Part shown: piece after piece, positions 42,425 through 51,301 of the stretch | Layout: each line of letters opens with the position of its first letter | How positions within the stretch are numbered: the first letter of the stretch is position 1 | NCBI RefSeq assembly: GCF_000735695.2 | Contig: NZ_JASZ02000016.1 | Location: 1 to 51,301 of the forward strand | Direction of reading: 5' to 3' | Length of the DNA stretch: 51,301 bases | DNA from: Kaistella haifensis DSM 19056 | Lineage (GTDB): Bacteria > Bacteroidota > Bacteroidia > Flavobacteriales > Weeksellaceae | Notes under the pieces: generated by a model | Seen by the model: only the letters and a program-made list of their open reading frames with translations | The model's database searches: none | Told to the model about the DNA's origin: nothing | Made by a program: the position numbers and the translations under genes

Positions 42425-43693
42425 ATGAACATCATTTTTAATATAGATACTTGGCAAGAAATTTATCATTCCCTTCGGAATAATAAGTTGCGTACCTTTC
42501 TTACCATGATTGGTGTAGGTTGGGGAATGTTCTTGTTTGTGGCGCTTTTGGGAGCTGCAAAAGGTATGGAAAACGGCTTTGATAAAGTATTTTCGGGGTT
42601 TGCGACCAATTCTATTTTTCTTTGGGCTCAAAACACCACCATTCCTTATGATGGATTTCCAAAAGGAAGAAAAATGGATCTGCATTTGAGCGATATGGAA
42701 ATGCTTACCAAGAAAATTCCGCAAATCGATTATATTTCTCCGCAAAACGCAAGAGGAAATTTCGGAACACCAGGTGAAAGTTTCTCTAGAAATGGAAAAA
42801 AAGCAACCTACACCCTCACCGGAGATTATCCGATCGGAAATAAAATTTCGCAGAAAAAACTCATTTACGGGAGGTACCTCAATGACGCGGATGTATCTGC
42901 AAACAAGAACGTCATCGTCATTGGCGAAGAGATTTATAAAAACTTTTTCGATGCCAAAAAGAACGAAAACCCGCTAGGAAAATCAGTCAATGTAAAAGGT
43001 ATTTTCTTTAATGTAATTGGCGTTTTCCGGGTGAAAAAAGGTGGCGGAATGGAGAACGACCAATCTGCATTTATACCACTTTCCACCTTTACCAAAATGT
43101 ATAATGACGGCGATAAAGTAGGATTTTTTGCGATTGTAAGTAAACCTGACGCCGATCTCAATACGGTGGAAGAAGGCGTAAAAACAACCCTTAAGAAAAA
43201 ATATAATGTTTCGCCAGAAGATACAAACGCTTTCGGAAGTTTTAATCTTGGGAAAGAATTCAAAAAACTCACCGGATTTTTGACCGGAATGCAACTTTTA
43301 ACCATCGTAGTGGGAACTTTAACGATTTTGGCCGGAATAATCGCTATTTCTAACATATTATTAATCACCGTAAAAGAAAGAACAAAAGAAATTGGAATTC
43401 GACGTGCTTTGGGAGCTAAACCCGCGGAGGTAAGAAATCAAATTCTCTTGGAAAGTGTTGTAATCACCTTGGCTTCCGGACTTCTGGGATTTGTTTTGGG
43501 AATTTTCTTATTAATGATTCTTAATTTTTTAACCAAAGATCAAGATACTTTTCCATTCTACAACCCAACGGTAAATTATGGCGAAGTTTTCGGAGCGATG
43601 GCGGTGATGGTCATTTTGGGATTAATTATTGGTATGATTCCCGCACAGCGAGCCGTGCGAATTCGTCCAATAGAGGCTTTGCGAAGCGAGTAA
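42425..43693 (+). CDS. MacB-type ABC transporter permease (FtsX fold), second
   Basis: A 422-residue permease with the same architecture as its neighbour. An N-terminal helix (TFLTMIGVGWGMFLFVALLG) is followed by a periplasmic MacB-PCD domain and three C-terminal helices. The FtsX loop reads ERTKEIGIRRALGAKPAEVR, and the end is RIRPIEALRSE. The two permeases share about the same length and layout, so they arose by duplication and are likely to form a heterodimer. It overlaps no gene and is followed by an adaptor protein gene 86 bases downstream. Confidence 0.93.
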   Translation: MNIIFNIDTWQEIYHSLRNNKLRTFLTMIGVGWGMFLFVALLGAAKGMENGFDKVFSGFATNSIFLWAQNTTIPYDGFPKGRKMDLHLSDMEMLTKKIPQIDYISPQNARGNFGTPGESFSRNGKKATYTLTGDYPIGNKISQKKLIYGRYLNDADVSANKNVIVIGEEIYKNFFDAKKNENPLGKSVNVKGIFFNVIGVFRVKKGGGMENDQSAFIPLSTFTKMYNDGDKVGFFAIVSKPDADLNTVEEGVKTTLKKKYNVSPEDTNAFGSFNLGKEFKKLTGFLTGMQLLTIVVGTLTILAGIIAISNILLITVKERTKEIGIRRALGAKPAEVRNQILLESVVITLASGLLGFVLGIFLLMILNFLTKDQDTFPFYNPTVNYGEVFGAMAVMVILGLIIGMIPAQRAVRIRPIEALRSE

Positions 43694-43779
43694 TTTAGAA
43701 AGAAAAGCAGCATCGCAAATGATTTATTGGAAGTTATTTGCCTTTAAAAAATATTATAAAAAAGAAATAAACTATTCAC

Positions 43780-44976
43780 ATGAAAAAGAAATTCACTTTA
43801 AAAAAAGCAATTTATATCGTTCTGGGATTACTCCTCGCTGCTGCTTTAATTTCGGGAATCAGCTATTTGGTTTCCTCTAACAGCAAAGAAAGCGAGATGT
43901 TTCTTACCAAAAAACCAGTGGTGCAAAACATGGACGATAAAGTAATGGCAACCGGCGACATCGTTCCTCGCGAGGAAATCGAAATCAAACCGAATATGTC
44001 GGGAATTATCGATAAAATTTTGGTGGATGAAGGAGATCAAGTAACTGCAGGACAATTGGTTGCAACGATAAGAATTGTTCCGAGTGTTCAGAACGTAAAT
44101 TCCGCTCAGCAGGAAATCAACAATGCTAATTTGCAGATTAGCAATGCGAGAATGAACATGCAAAACCAGCAAAAACAATTTGCTATGCAACAAAGTTTGT
44201 ACAACCAAGGCGTTATTTCTAAGCAAGAATTCATCACCGCTCAACAACAATTGCAATCTACGCAACAAGCCTTGAAAAACGCAACACAGCAGCTGCAAAC
44301 CGCAAAGAAAAACCTTCAAATTGCCAGAACTGGCGCTACACCTGAACTGGCAAGTCTCGCTACCACACAAATTCGCTCAAAAGCAACAGGAACCGTGTTG
44401 GAAGTTCCTGTGAAAGTGGGAAGCCAGGTTATTGAGGCAAACTCTTTCAACGCCGGAACCACAATTTGCTCCATTGCAGATTTGAATTCCCTGATTTTCC
44501 AAGGAACCATCGATGAAGCACAAGCCGGAAAATTAAAAGAAGGCATGGAAATGAACGTAATTATCGGAGCTTTGCAAAACAAAACTTTTCCAGGAAGAGT
44601 AACCATGATTGCGCCGAAAGGAAAAGATGAAAACGGAACCATCAAATTCCCCATCGAGGGAGATGTTTTCAACAAAACCAATGAATATATCCGCGCAGGA
44701 TTTTCTGCTAACGGTGAAATTATCTTGAGTTCACAGAAAAATGCTTTGCTTTTGGATGAATCTCTAATTCAATATGAAAAAGTAAATGGTAAGGACAATC
44801 CTTTTGTAGAAGTGAAACAACCCGACGGAAAATTCAAGAAAGTAAACGTGAAACTCGGTGCAAGCGACGGAATCAACGTGCAAATCCTTTCCGGAATCAA
44901 CAAAGATTCTGAAGTAAAAGTTTGGAATCCTTCCGACAAAGACAAGGAAGCTTTGAAAGAACAAAAAGGAAAATAA
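43780..44976 (+). CDS. MacA-type periplasmic adaptor (HlyD family)
   Basis: A 398-residue adaptor anchored by an N-terminal membrane helix (residues 10-30). It carries a biotinyl-lipoyl domain (VPREEIEIKPNMSGIIDKIL and DEGDQVTAGQLVATI), a long Gln-rich alpha-helical hairpin (about 105-185, QQKQFAMQQSLYNQGVISKQ), the second lipoyl half, and a beta-barrel and membrane-proximal end. The Gln/Asn-rich helix is a coiled coil that would reach an outer-membrane TolC-like channel. No TolC-family gene is in the window. It ends the operon at a terminator. Confidence 0.93.
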   Translation: MKKKFTLKKAIYIVLGLLLAAALISGISYLVSSNSKESEMFLTKKPVVQNMDDKVMATGDIVPREEIEIKPNMSGIIDKILVDEGDQVTAGQLVATIRIVPSVQNVNSAQQEINNANLQISNARMNMQNQQKQFAMQQSLYNQGVISKQEFITAQQQLQSTQQALKNATQQLQTAKKNLQIARTGATPELASLATTQIRSKATGTVLEVPVKVGSQVIEANSFNAGTTICSIADLNSLIFQGTIDEAQAGKLKEGMEMNVIIGALQNKTFPGRVTMIAPKGKDENGTIKFPIEGDVFNKTNEYIRAGFSANGEIILSSQKNALLLDESLIQYEKVNGKDNPFVEVKQPDGKFKKVNVKLGASDGINVQILSGINKDSEVKVWNPSDKDKEALKEQKGK

Positions 44977-44991
44977 CATAAAAATTTCAAC

Positions 44992-45022
44992 AAAAAATCC
45001 TGTCTTTCGGCAGGATTTTTTT
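44992..45022. terminator. terminator of the efflux operon
   Basis: A stem of about 13 bp (AAAAAATCCTGTC with GGCAGGATTTTTT, one wobble pair), a TTTC loop and a T run. It lies between convergent genes and can serve both. Confidence 0.85.
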
Positions 45023-45618
45023 TATTTTGAACGTCTCAATAAAAGAATAATATTAAGGAATAACAGAAGCAAATCTAAGGTAAACCAAATTGCAGTTTTC
45101 ATGTTTTCCGACTTCAAAACCTCAATTTGTGTCTGGGCAATTTCTGAAAGTTTCTGGCTTTGGTTGATGTAATTTCGAATCTCGATAATTTGATCTTCAT
45201 TTTTATTGGGAACCGCATGTTGCGAAAAATAAACCATATTTTTTCTTCCCATAAAACCCGCAACCCAAAACTGATCGGAATTCTTCATATCCAAATATTC
45301 GATCCGGTAATAATCGGTTCGAATGCTACCAGATCTTGTTGTAACATATTTTTCCGCTGAATTTTTATCATTATTAACCTTTACGATATAAAAATCCAAA
45401 GGAAAAGGCAAAGTATTGATGAGCTGAACCGTGAGCGAATCTTTCCGAAACTGATTGATGCTTTTCGTTACAAAATAATAACTGAAAACGGATATAGAAA
45501 TTATGACTACCGTAATTCGGAAAATGGTAGCGGCAATACGGAATCTTCCTTTTTTAAAAATGGAAAAAACCAATCCCAAACAAAGCGCGATAAAAAGCAG
45601 AAAAAATAAATAAAACAT
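45022..45618 (-). CDS. hypothetical membrane protein, 198 residues
   Basis: Two N-terminal membrane helices (about 2-18 and 30-50) and one near the C-terminus (about 177-193) flank a periplasmic domain of roughly 120 residues with YIVKVNNDKNSAEKYVTTRS and NMVYFSQHAVPNKNEDQIIE. I do not recognise the family. The layout suggests an inner-membrane protein with a soluble domain that could bind or sense. The gene is convergent with the MacA-like gene, whose terminator it touches. Confidence 0.75.
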   Translation of the reverse strand: MFYLFFLLFIALCLGLVFSIFKKGRFRIAATIFRITVVIISISVFSYYFVTKSINQFRKDSLTVQLINTLPFPLDFYIVKVNNDKNSAEKYVTTRSGSIRTDYYRIEYLDMKNSDQFWVAGFMGRKNMVYFSQHAVPNKNEDQIIEIRNYINQSQKLSEIAQTQIEVLKSENMKTAIWFTLDLLLLFLNIILLLRRSK

Positions 45619-45714
45619 GGGTAAAGATAAAGAAAATTACAAAGTGAATATTTCCTAAAAACCAAGATTTTTCAACAAAAAATCAGTACAAAAGCAAGGT
45701 TAGATGTTCGAAAA

Positions 45715-46362
45715 TCATTCAGTAACATTCCATTCTTTGTAGAATCGCTCGAGGAATTTCAGCATAAAATCATGTCTTTCAGCAGCAATTTTTTTTGCAG
45801 AATTGGTATTCAATAAATCTTTCAAAAGCAGCAATTTTTCATAAAAATGATTTACCGTTGTTCCTTCATTTTTTTTGTATTCTTCCTTCGACATATTCAG
45901 TTTCGGTGGAATTTCCGGATGATACATCAAATTATTTTTAAACCCTCCGAAGTTGAACGTTCTGGCAATTCCTATCGCTCCAATTGCATCAAGGCGATCC
46001 GCATCTTGAACAATCTGCAACTCAATCGGCGGATTTTCGGGACTTTCTCCGCGGTTTTTAAAAGAGATATTTTTAATGATAAATAAAACTTGCTCCACGA
46101 CATCTGGTGAAACCTTCAGCGAGTTCATCCATTCCTCGGAAATTTTCAATGCTAAAGTTTCATCACCATTATGAAATTTAGGATCAGCAATATCATGCAA
46201 CAATGCTGCAAGTTCCACTACTTCACTATTTCCGCCTTCTGTTTCTGCTATTTTCCGGGATAGTTTCCACACTCTTTCGATGTGAAACCAATCGTGACCA
46301 GCTTCTGCACCTTCCAATGTTTCCTTCACAAATGCGATGGTTTTCTGAATAATTTCCGTCAT
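45715..46362 (-). CDS. HD-domain phosphohydrolase
   Basis: A 215-residue metal-dependent hydrolase. The metal site residues are His in GHDWFHIERVWKL, the HD pair in AALLHDIADPKF and a distant Asp in QDADRLDAIGAIGIARTF, all typical of the YedJ-type HD hydrolase family. Substrate is unknown; these enzymes act on phosphomonoesters or nucleotides. It lies seven bases downstream of the next gene on the same strand and is probably cotranscribed with it. Confidence 0.9.
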   Translation of the reverse strand: MTEIIQKTIAFVKETLEGAEAGHDWFHIERVWKLSRKIAETEGGNSEVVELAALLHDIADPKFHNGDETLALKISEEWMNSLKVSPDVVEQVLFIIKNISFKNRGESPENPPIELQIVQDADRLDAIGAIGIARTFNFGGFKNNLMYHPEIPPKLNMSKEEYKKNEGTTVNHFYEKLLLLKDLLNTNSAKKIAAERHDFMLKFLERFYKEWNVTE

Positions 46363-46369
46363 TTTTCTA

Positions 46370-46945
46370 TTATTTTTTCACTTCTACAAACTGATAAACC
46401 ATCTGCGTTTTCGGATTATAAATCACCGTACTCACGTTCGGGAAGCGTTTTATTTTGTAAAATTCGATATTTTGATCGCTTTTAAGATCTTCGAAAAACT
46501 GAGTTTCGATGGTATTCGCAGGAAGAAATTTCTCAAAAAACATCATCTTCTCGATAATCGAAGAACCATCGACTTTTTGAAATTGCTTTTCCGACTTCGA
46601 TTCATCGGTTGTGGGTTGTTCAACCAAAGATTTTAGTAACGCCTCTTTGTCGGCGGTTTTATATTTAAAAACATAAAATGGAGAGCCGTTTGGAAACGAT
46701 AATTTTCGCCCTTTCACTTGTTCCAAAGTCAAATTTTGTTGATTCGGGAACACGCTATCAAATTCTACGGTTTGAGCATTCACTAATTTGTTCAGCTGTG
46801 CGTCGACAGTTTCCTGAATGGTTTCGTTAGCTTTTTGTTGTGCCTTTTCTTTTGCAATGGTCACGGTTTGGTTTACGGTTTCTTCGATTTTATTACAAGA
46901 AACGAGTGCAAAAGTTGAAACAGCAACGAGAAATATTTTTTTCAT
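46370..46945 (-). CDS. hypothetical lipoprotein, 191 residues
   Basis: The signal MKKIFLVAVSTFALVSC ends in a lipobox Cys (residue 17). A short Gln/Lys/Glu-rich helix (TIAKEKAQQKANETIQE) follows, then a globular domain with SFPNGSPFYVFKYKTADKEA and FFEDLKSDQNIEFYKIKRFP. It is likely membrane-anchored and exported. Family is not recognised. It lies seven bases upstream of the HD-hydrolase gene in the same direction and 31 bases downstream of the ABC exporter gene, so the three may form one unit. Confidence 0.75.
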   Translation of the reverse strand: MKKIFLVAVSTFALVSCNKIEETVNQTVTIAKEKAQQKANETIQETVDAQLNKLVNAQTVEFDSVFPNQQNLTLEQVKGRKLSFPNGSPFYVFKYKTADKEALLKSLVEQPTTDESKSEKQFQKVDGSSIIEKMMFFEKFLPANTIETQFFEDLKSDQNIEFYKIKRFPNVSTVIYNPKTQMVYQFVEVKK

Positions 46946-46976
46946 AATTAAATGGTATCAGAAAATTAAAATGATC

Positions 46977-48782
46977 TTAACTTCGGTAAGAACTCACCAA
47001 TTTATCAAGGTTTAAACTTCTTGCGGAAGCATCGAAAATCTCGCGGTAAGTACCATGGAAACTGATTAATTCATCGTGGGTTCCGCTTTCTACGACTTCG
47101 CCTTTTTTCATCACATAAATCCGGTCCGAATCTAATATCTGAGAAAGCGAATGCGAGATAATCACCACTGTTCTGCCTTTTTTAATGGCATCGAGAGAGT
47201 TTTTGATTTGTTCGGTCGCGATTGCGTCGAGACTTGCTGTGGGTTCATCCAAGAAAATAATGGGTGGATTTTTCAGAAATAATCTGGCGATGGCGATTCT
47301 TTGCTGCTGTCCACCGGAAAGCTGCGTTGCATCGTGCTGATATTTTTCCGGAAGATCGAGAATTTGATCATGAAGATAAGCTTTTTTTGCAGCAATTTCT
47401 ATTTCTTCGAAAGTCGCGTTCATATCACCATACCGGATATTGTCTTCAATACTTCCCTGGAAAATATGATTTTTTTGCAAAACCAAACCAATATCATCGC
47501 GCAAAAAAGTATTTTCATACTCGTTCAAATTCACCTCATCCAATAGGATTTCACCGGAATCCGGAAGATAAAATTTACAAAGTAAATTAATGATTGTTGA
47601 TTTCCCAGCACCGCTTAATCCGACTAAAGCGGTAGTTTTTCCTTCTTCAATCAGCATCGAAACATTGTTCAGTGCTTTGGTTCCGTTCGGATAAGTAAAA
47701 TCGACATTCTTCAATTCAAACCTTCCCTGGATTTTTTCTTTTACAAAATTCCCGTTGGGTTCTTTTTCTGTATCAGCATTGAGAATATCGAAATATCCTT
47801 CGGCATAAATCATTGCATCATTCATATCATCATAAATCCTGTGCAATTGGCGAATTGGCGCAGAAACATTATTAAACAAAAGAATATGTAGCATGATTGC
47901 ACCGATTGTCATTTGCTGATCGAGTACCAAATAAACGGTTAACAAAATAATCAAAACCACGCCAAATTGCTCGATGAAAGTTTTCAAACCATCATAAATA
48001 AAGTTGGTTCTTCTTGTAAACAACTGACTTTCCATTAATTGCATTTGAAGATCAAATTGTTTTTTGCCTTCAAATTTTTCTCGCACAAAACTTTTAATCA
48101 CCATAATTGAATTAATCAGGTTTAAAAGTCCCGAGGTTTTCTGTTCCCTCTGATTTCTGAGCGTTCGTCGAACTCCCGCCAATTTTTTAGCCTGCAAAGC
48201 ACTTACGTAAAAATAAATGGGAACTACGATTGTTGAAACAATTCCTACATATATATTTTGCATATACATAATGATCAGCGCGATGATTGCATTGGAAAAC
48301 AGCGGCAAAATATCGATGAAAAAGTTCTGAACTAATTTTGTTAGACTTTCAATTCCTCGGTCAATTCGGATTTGTAATTTCCCTGACTCATGGTTTTCGT
48401 CATTAAAATAGGCTACACGATACAACAAAATTTTATCGATAACCGATTGTGCCAAAACGCTGCTGGTATTAATTCGGATTTTTTCGCCATAAAATTTCTG
48501 CCCGAACTGAATGAAAATATTCAACAACTCCTTACCGAGCAATATCGCGGAAATCACCACCAACACATGGATTCCTTCCTGCATAGGATCGGTATGTTTG
48601 GTAAGTTCGGTGACTTCATCTACGGTATATTTCAGAACCAGCGGATTCACCTGAGCCATCAAAGCGCCCAAAAAAGTAAGAAAAAGCGTTCCGTAAATCA
48701 TTAAACGATAAGGTTTAATGAAGGGAATCAATTGCTGATAAATGTGGTAAAGTGTGATGGTTCGGTTGAAAGGTTTTGCCAT
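46977..48782 (-). CDS. ABC exporter (fused membrane and ATPase domains)
   Basis: A 601-residue half-transporter that works as a homodimer. Six membrane helices occupy about residues 20-330 (GTLFLTFLGALMAQVNPLVL and VVISAILLGKELLNIFIQFG among them). The ATPase domain has Walker A GLSGAGKST, signature LSGGQQQRIAIARLFL, Walker B PIIFLDEPTASLD and the switch His in VVIISHSLSQIL. It belongs to the lipid/multidrug exporter family (MsbA/LmrA type); the substrate is unassigned. It precedes a lipoprotein and an HD hydrolase on the same strand. Confidence 0.94.
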   Translation of the reverse strand: MAKPFNRTITLYHIYQQLIPFIKPYRLMIYGTLFLTFLGALMAQVNPLVLKYTVDEVTELTKHTDPMQEGIHVLVVISAILLGKELLNIFIQFGQKFYGEKIRINTSSVLAQSVIDKILLYRVAYFNDENHESGKLQIRIDRGIESLTKLVQNFFIDILPLFSNAIIALIIMYMQNIYVGIVSTIVVPIYFYVSALQAKKLAGVRRTLRNQREQKTSGLLNLINSIMVIKSFVREKFEGKKQFDLQMQLMESQLFTRRTNFIYDGLKTFIEQFGVVLIILLTVYLVLDQQMTIGAIMLHILLFNNVSAPIRQLHRIYDDMNDAMIYAEGYFDILNADTEKEPNGNFVKEKIQGRFELKNVDFTYPNGTKALNNVSMLIEEGKTTALVGLSGAGKSTIINLLCKFYLPDSGEILLDEVNLNEYENTFLRDDIGLVLQKNHIFQGSIEDNIRYGDMNATFEEIEIAAKKAYLHDQILDLPEKYQHDATQLSGGQQQRIAIARLFLKNPPIIFLDEPTASLDAIATEQIKNSLDAIKKGRTVVIISHSLSQILDSDRIYVMKKGEVVESGTHDELISFHGTYREIFDASARSLNLDKLVSSYRS

Positions 48783-48830
48783 AATATCTGTCTGTAAAAT
48801 ATCTCATTTACAAAAAGTATGCTTTGAGCT

Positions 48831-49892
48831 TTACCCTTCGTAAGAAAAAGTCGTTAGATAATGAAGTTGTGACTTGCTAAGTTCTCTTGCATCCGCTTCG
48901 ACTTGGTCTTTTTTATAAACTTCCGATATTTCTTTTTTCTGAAAAAGAAAAGAGTTATTAGCATTTTTGTCGATCACTTCATTAAAGATATATTCAATTT
49001 GCGAATTGGAAAGCGATGCAAAGCTGATATCTTCGAAACCATACATTACCCGGAGATTTTCGGCACCAGCAAAATTTTCGTTTACGAAATCCTGAAGTTG
49101 TTGTTTGGAATCGAAATTCCCTGCCCAAATATTGTAAACAAACGATTTTTTCTTTGGTTTATTGAGAATATCTTGGTACACAAAATTCTCTCCCAAGTAT
49201 GCTTCTCTTACCAGCGGGTCGTTTGCTAAATCTTGCGGAAGACCTTCTTTCAGTATTCTTCCTTCGAACATAATGTACGTTTTATGAGTGATTGCGAGGG
49301 TTTGCTGCACATTGTGATCGGTGATTAGAATTCCGATATTTTTATCAACCAAACTCCTGACAATTTTCTGAATATCTTCAACCGCAATTGGATCTACACC
49401 GGCAAAAGGTTCATCTAAAAGAATAAAATTAGGACTTGTGGCAAGACAGCGCGCAATTTCGGTACGTCTTCTTTCCCCTCCGGAAAGTAAATCGCCGCGG
49501 TTTTTTCGAACGTGTTGCAAAGAAAATTCTTCAATCAGTTCGTCGCATTTCATTTGCTGTTCTCGTTTTGAAAGTTTGGTGAGCTGCAAAACGCCGAGAA
49601 TATTATCCTCCACAGAAAGTTTACGAAAAACGGATGCTTCCTGCGCCAAATAACCGATTCCTTTCTGCGCACGGCGATACATGGCGTCATTGGTAATCTC
49701 CTGATTATCGAGGAAAATTTTCCCGGAAGTGGGCTTTACCAAACCTACAATCATGTAGAAAGAAGTTGTTTTACCGGCTCCGTTCGGACCTAAAAGCCCT
49801 ACGATTTCACCTTGTGAAACTTCCACTGAAACGCCTTTTACGACTTTTTTCGGGCCGTATTCTTTAATTAAATTTTCTCCGCGTAGAATCAT
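48831..49892 (-). CDS. lptB: LPS-export ATPase LptB with a C-terminal extra domain
   Basis: A 353-residue protein from ATG 49892. Residues 1-240 are a full LptB: Walker A GPNGAGKTT (35-43), the LSGGERRRTEIARCLA signature (136-151), Walker B FILLDEPFAGVDP, the switch His in ITDHN and the end VREAYLGENFVY. The normal protein stops near here at about 240 residues. This one continues for 113 residues with FVYNIWAGNFDSKQQLQDF, whose W.G.F pattern recalls immunity-protein-22-like domains, then GFEDISFASLSNSQIEYIFN. LptB drives LPS extraction at the inner membrane. The upstream in-frame ATG at 50063 is rejected because it adds 57 residues with no match, and the -7 box is at 49897-49904. Confidence 0.93.
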   Translation of the reverse strand: MILRGENLIKEYGPKKVVKGVSVEVSQGEIVGLLGPNGAGKTTSFYMIVGLVKPTSGKIFLDNQEITNDAMYRRAQKGIGYLAQEASVFRKLSVEDNILGVLQLTKLSKREQQMKCDELIEEFSLQHVRKNRGDLLSGGERRRTEIARCLATSPNFILLDEPFAGVDPIAVEDIQKIVRSLVDKNIGILITDHNVQQTLAITHKTYIMFEGRILKEGLPQDLANDPLVREAYLGENFVYQDILNKPKKKSFVYNIWAGNFDSKQQLQDFVNENFAGAENLRVMYGFEDISFASLSNSQIEYIFNEVIDKNANNSFLFQKKEISEVYKKDQVEADARELSKSQLHYLTTFSYEG

Positions 49893-49896
49893 AAAG

Positions 49897-49904
49897 CAAA
49901 TATA
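49897..49904 (-). promoter_or_regulatory. -7 box (TATATTTG) abutting lptB
   Basis: TATATTTG on the minus strand ends four bases before ATG 49892, so transcription would begin at or near the start codon. No -33 TTTG was found at normal spacing. Confidence 0.5.
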
Positions 49905-50055
49905 ACAAAAATGCGGGAAGCGGAAGATTGTATCTTGTAAGTGTATACTAAAATTGAATGGTGGATTTTTGTCAGAAAAAGATTGGTTTTGTAGGCTAAA
50001 GTTAATCTTTGCGGGCAAAAAAATCATATATTCGCTACTTAATTCCGCATTGGCA

Positions 50056-50539
50056 TTGAGCAAAGAACAAGAGTTTTCGAAACTAATAAAAGATAATCAG
50101 GGACTGATTATTAAGGTTTCGCGGCTTTATACCAATTCGCTGGAAGACGAACAGGATCTCTTTCAAGAAATTGTGTTACAACTTTGGCGCTCCTACGACT
50201 CATTCAAAGGACAATCGAAAATCTCAACATGGATGTATCGGGTTGCTTTGAATACAGCAATTACACTTTTCAGAAAAAAAACTAAATCACCACAAACCGA
50301 CGAGTTGATGGATTTTCACCACAGTGATTTTGTGGAAGATGATGATGAAAAACAACAACAAATTTCATTGCTTTACAAAGTAGTGAAAATGTTGCCCAAC
50401 ATCGAAAGAGCAATTGTAATGATGTATCTGGACGATTTGCCGTATCGTGACATTGCAGAAAACTTGGGAATTACCGAAGTGAACGCGCGTGTGAAAATGA
50501 ATAGATTGAAGAAAACCCTAAAACATTTAATGGAAAAAC

Positions 50540-50547
<8 letters not shown>
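50056..50547 (+). CDS. ECF-type RNA polymerase sigma factor
   Basis: A 163-residue sigma factor from TTG 50056 (SKEQEFSKL onwards). Region 2 shows LYTNSLEDEQDLFQEIVLQL and STWMYRVALNTAI; region 4 shows MLPNIERAIVMMYLDDLPYR and DIAENLGITEVNARVKMNR. An in-frame ATG at 49954 gives 197 residues but places the promoter (TTTG 50008-50011 and TATATTCG 50027-50034) inside the gene; TTG at 50050 is also possible. The start overlaps nothing conserved. It overlaps the next gene by eight bases, which usually means the downstream membrane protein is its regulator. Confidence 0.85.

Positions 50548-51301
<754 letters not shown>

Noticed and set aside
43846-44370. 174-residue open frame antisense to the MacA-like gene
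   Set aside because: It is the complement of the Gln-rich coiled coil and shows no domain.
49954-50055. N-terminal extension of the ECF sigma gene from ATG 49954
   Set aside because: The 34 extra residues are not conserved and cover the likely promoter.

Overview
The window is chromosomal DNA of a low-GC member of the Bacteroidota, most likely family Weeksellaceae (Chryseobacterium or a close relative). The reasons are the gliding lipoprotein GldD, repeated TAnnTTTG -7 promoter boxes, starts without clear Shine-Dalgarno sequences, lipoproteins with the MKK...SC pattern, a homogentisate-type tyrosine pathway, and protein sequences that read as flavobacterial. The genus is inferred; no rRNA gene is present.

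Layout. 1-323: the 5' end of an IS5-type element. 338-3218: a small GlsB-like membrane protein and pnp. 3248-6739: an accessory-looking stretch with a GC-rich hypothetical gene, eight 21-bp tandem repeats, a two-gene cytosine-5 restriction-modification system, a hopJ-like gene broken by one amber codon, and a 42-residue membrane ORF. 6783-12699 (minus): a nitronate monooxygenase-like enzyme, two periplasmic parvulin-type PPIases, a PfkB sugar kinase and gldD. 12922-16265: mutY diverging from HU, a 29-residue very basic protein, and RNase G/E. 16428-18889: CoA pyrophosphatase, PlsC acyltransferase, a lipoprotein and a Mur-ligase-like remnant. 19013-25559: tyrosine degradation (hmgA, CoA-transferase, hpd, fahA, flavin reductase). 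25596-31031 (minus): TerC, an M13 peptidase lipoprotein beside an internally deleted second copy, a head-GIN protein and CinA. 31112-37036: FAD oxidoreductase, Dps, dienelactone hydrolase, LipA, an ECF sigma factor, a small hypothetical protein and a DUF72 protein. 37105-40038: class I ribonucleotide reductase (nrdB then nrdA) separated by a palindromic interspersed repeat. 40460-44976: a MacA/MacB-type efflux operon. 45022-50547: a membrane protein, an HD hydrolase, a lipoprotein, an ABC exporter, LptB with an unusual C-terminal domain, and an ECF sigma factor. 50540-51079: a membrane protein that runs into a second, different IS element at the right edge.

How the genes work together. Hpd makes homogentisate, HmgA opens the ring and FahA releases fumarate and acetoacetate; the CoA-transferase may handle the resulting acids, and no maleylacetoacetate isomerase is visible. 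The two parvulins and LptB serve the outer membrane. pnp and RNase G/E serve RNA turnover. nrdBA and Dps serve nucleotide supply and DNA protection.

Most of the window is ordinary housekeeping sequence. The points most worth a second look are the LptB C-terminal fusion, the M13 peptidase deletion relic, the amber-interrupted hopJ, the unassigned restriction enzyme beside a 21-bp minisatellite, the missing ssb-gldE between mutY and gldD, and promoters placed exactly four bases before a start codon.
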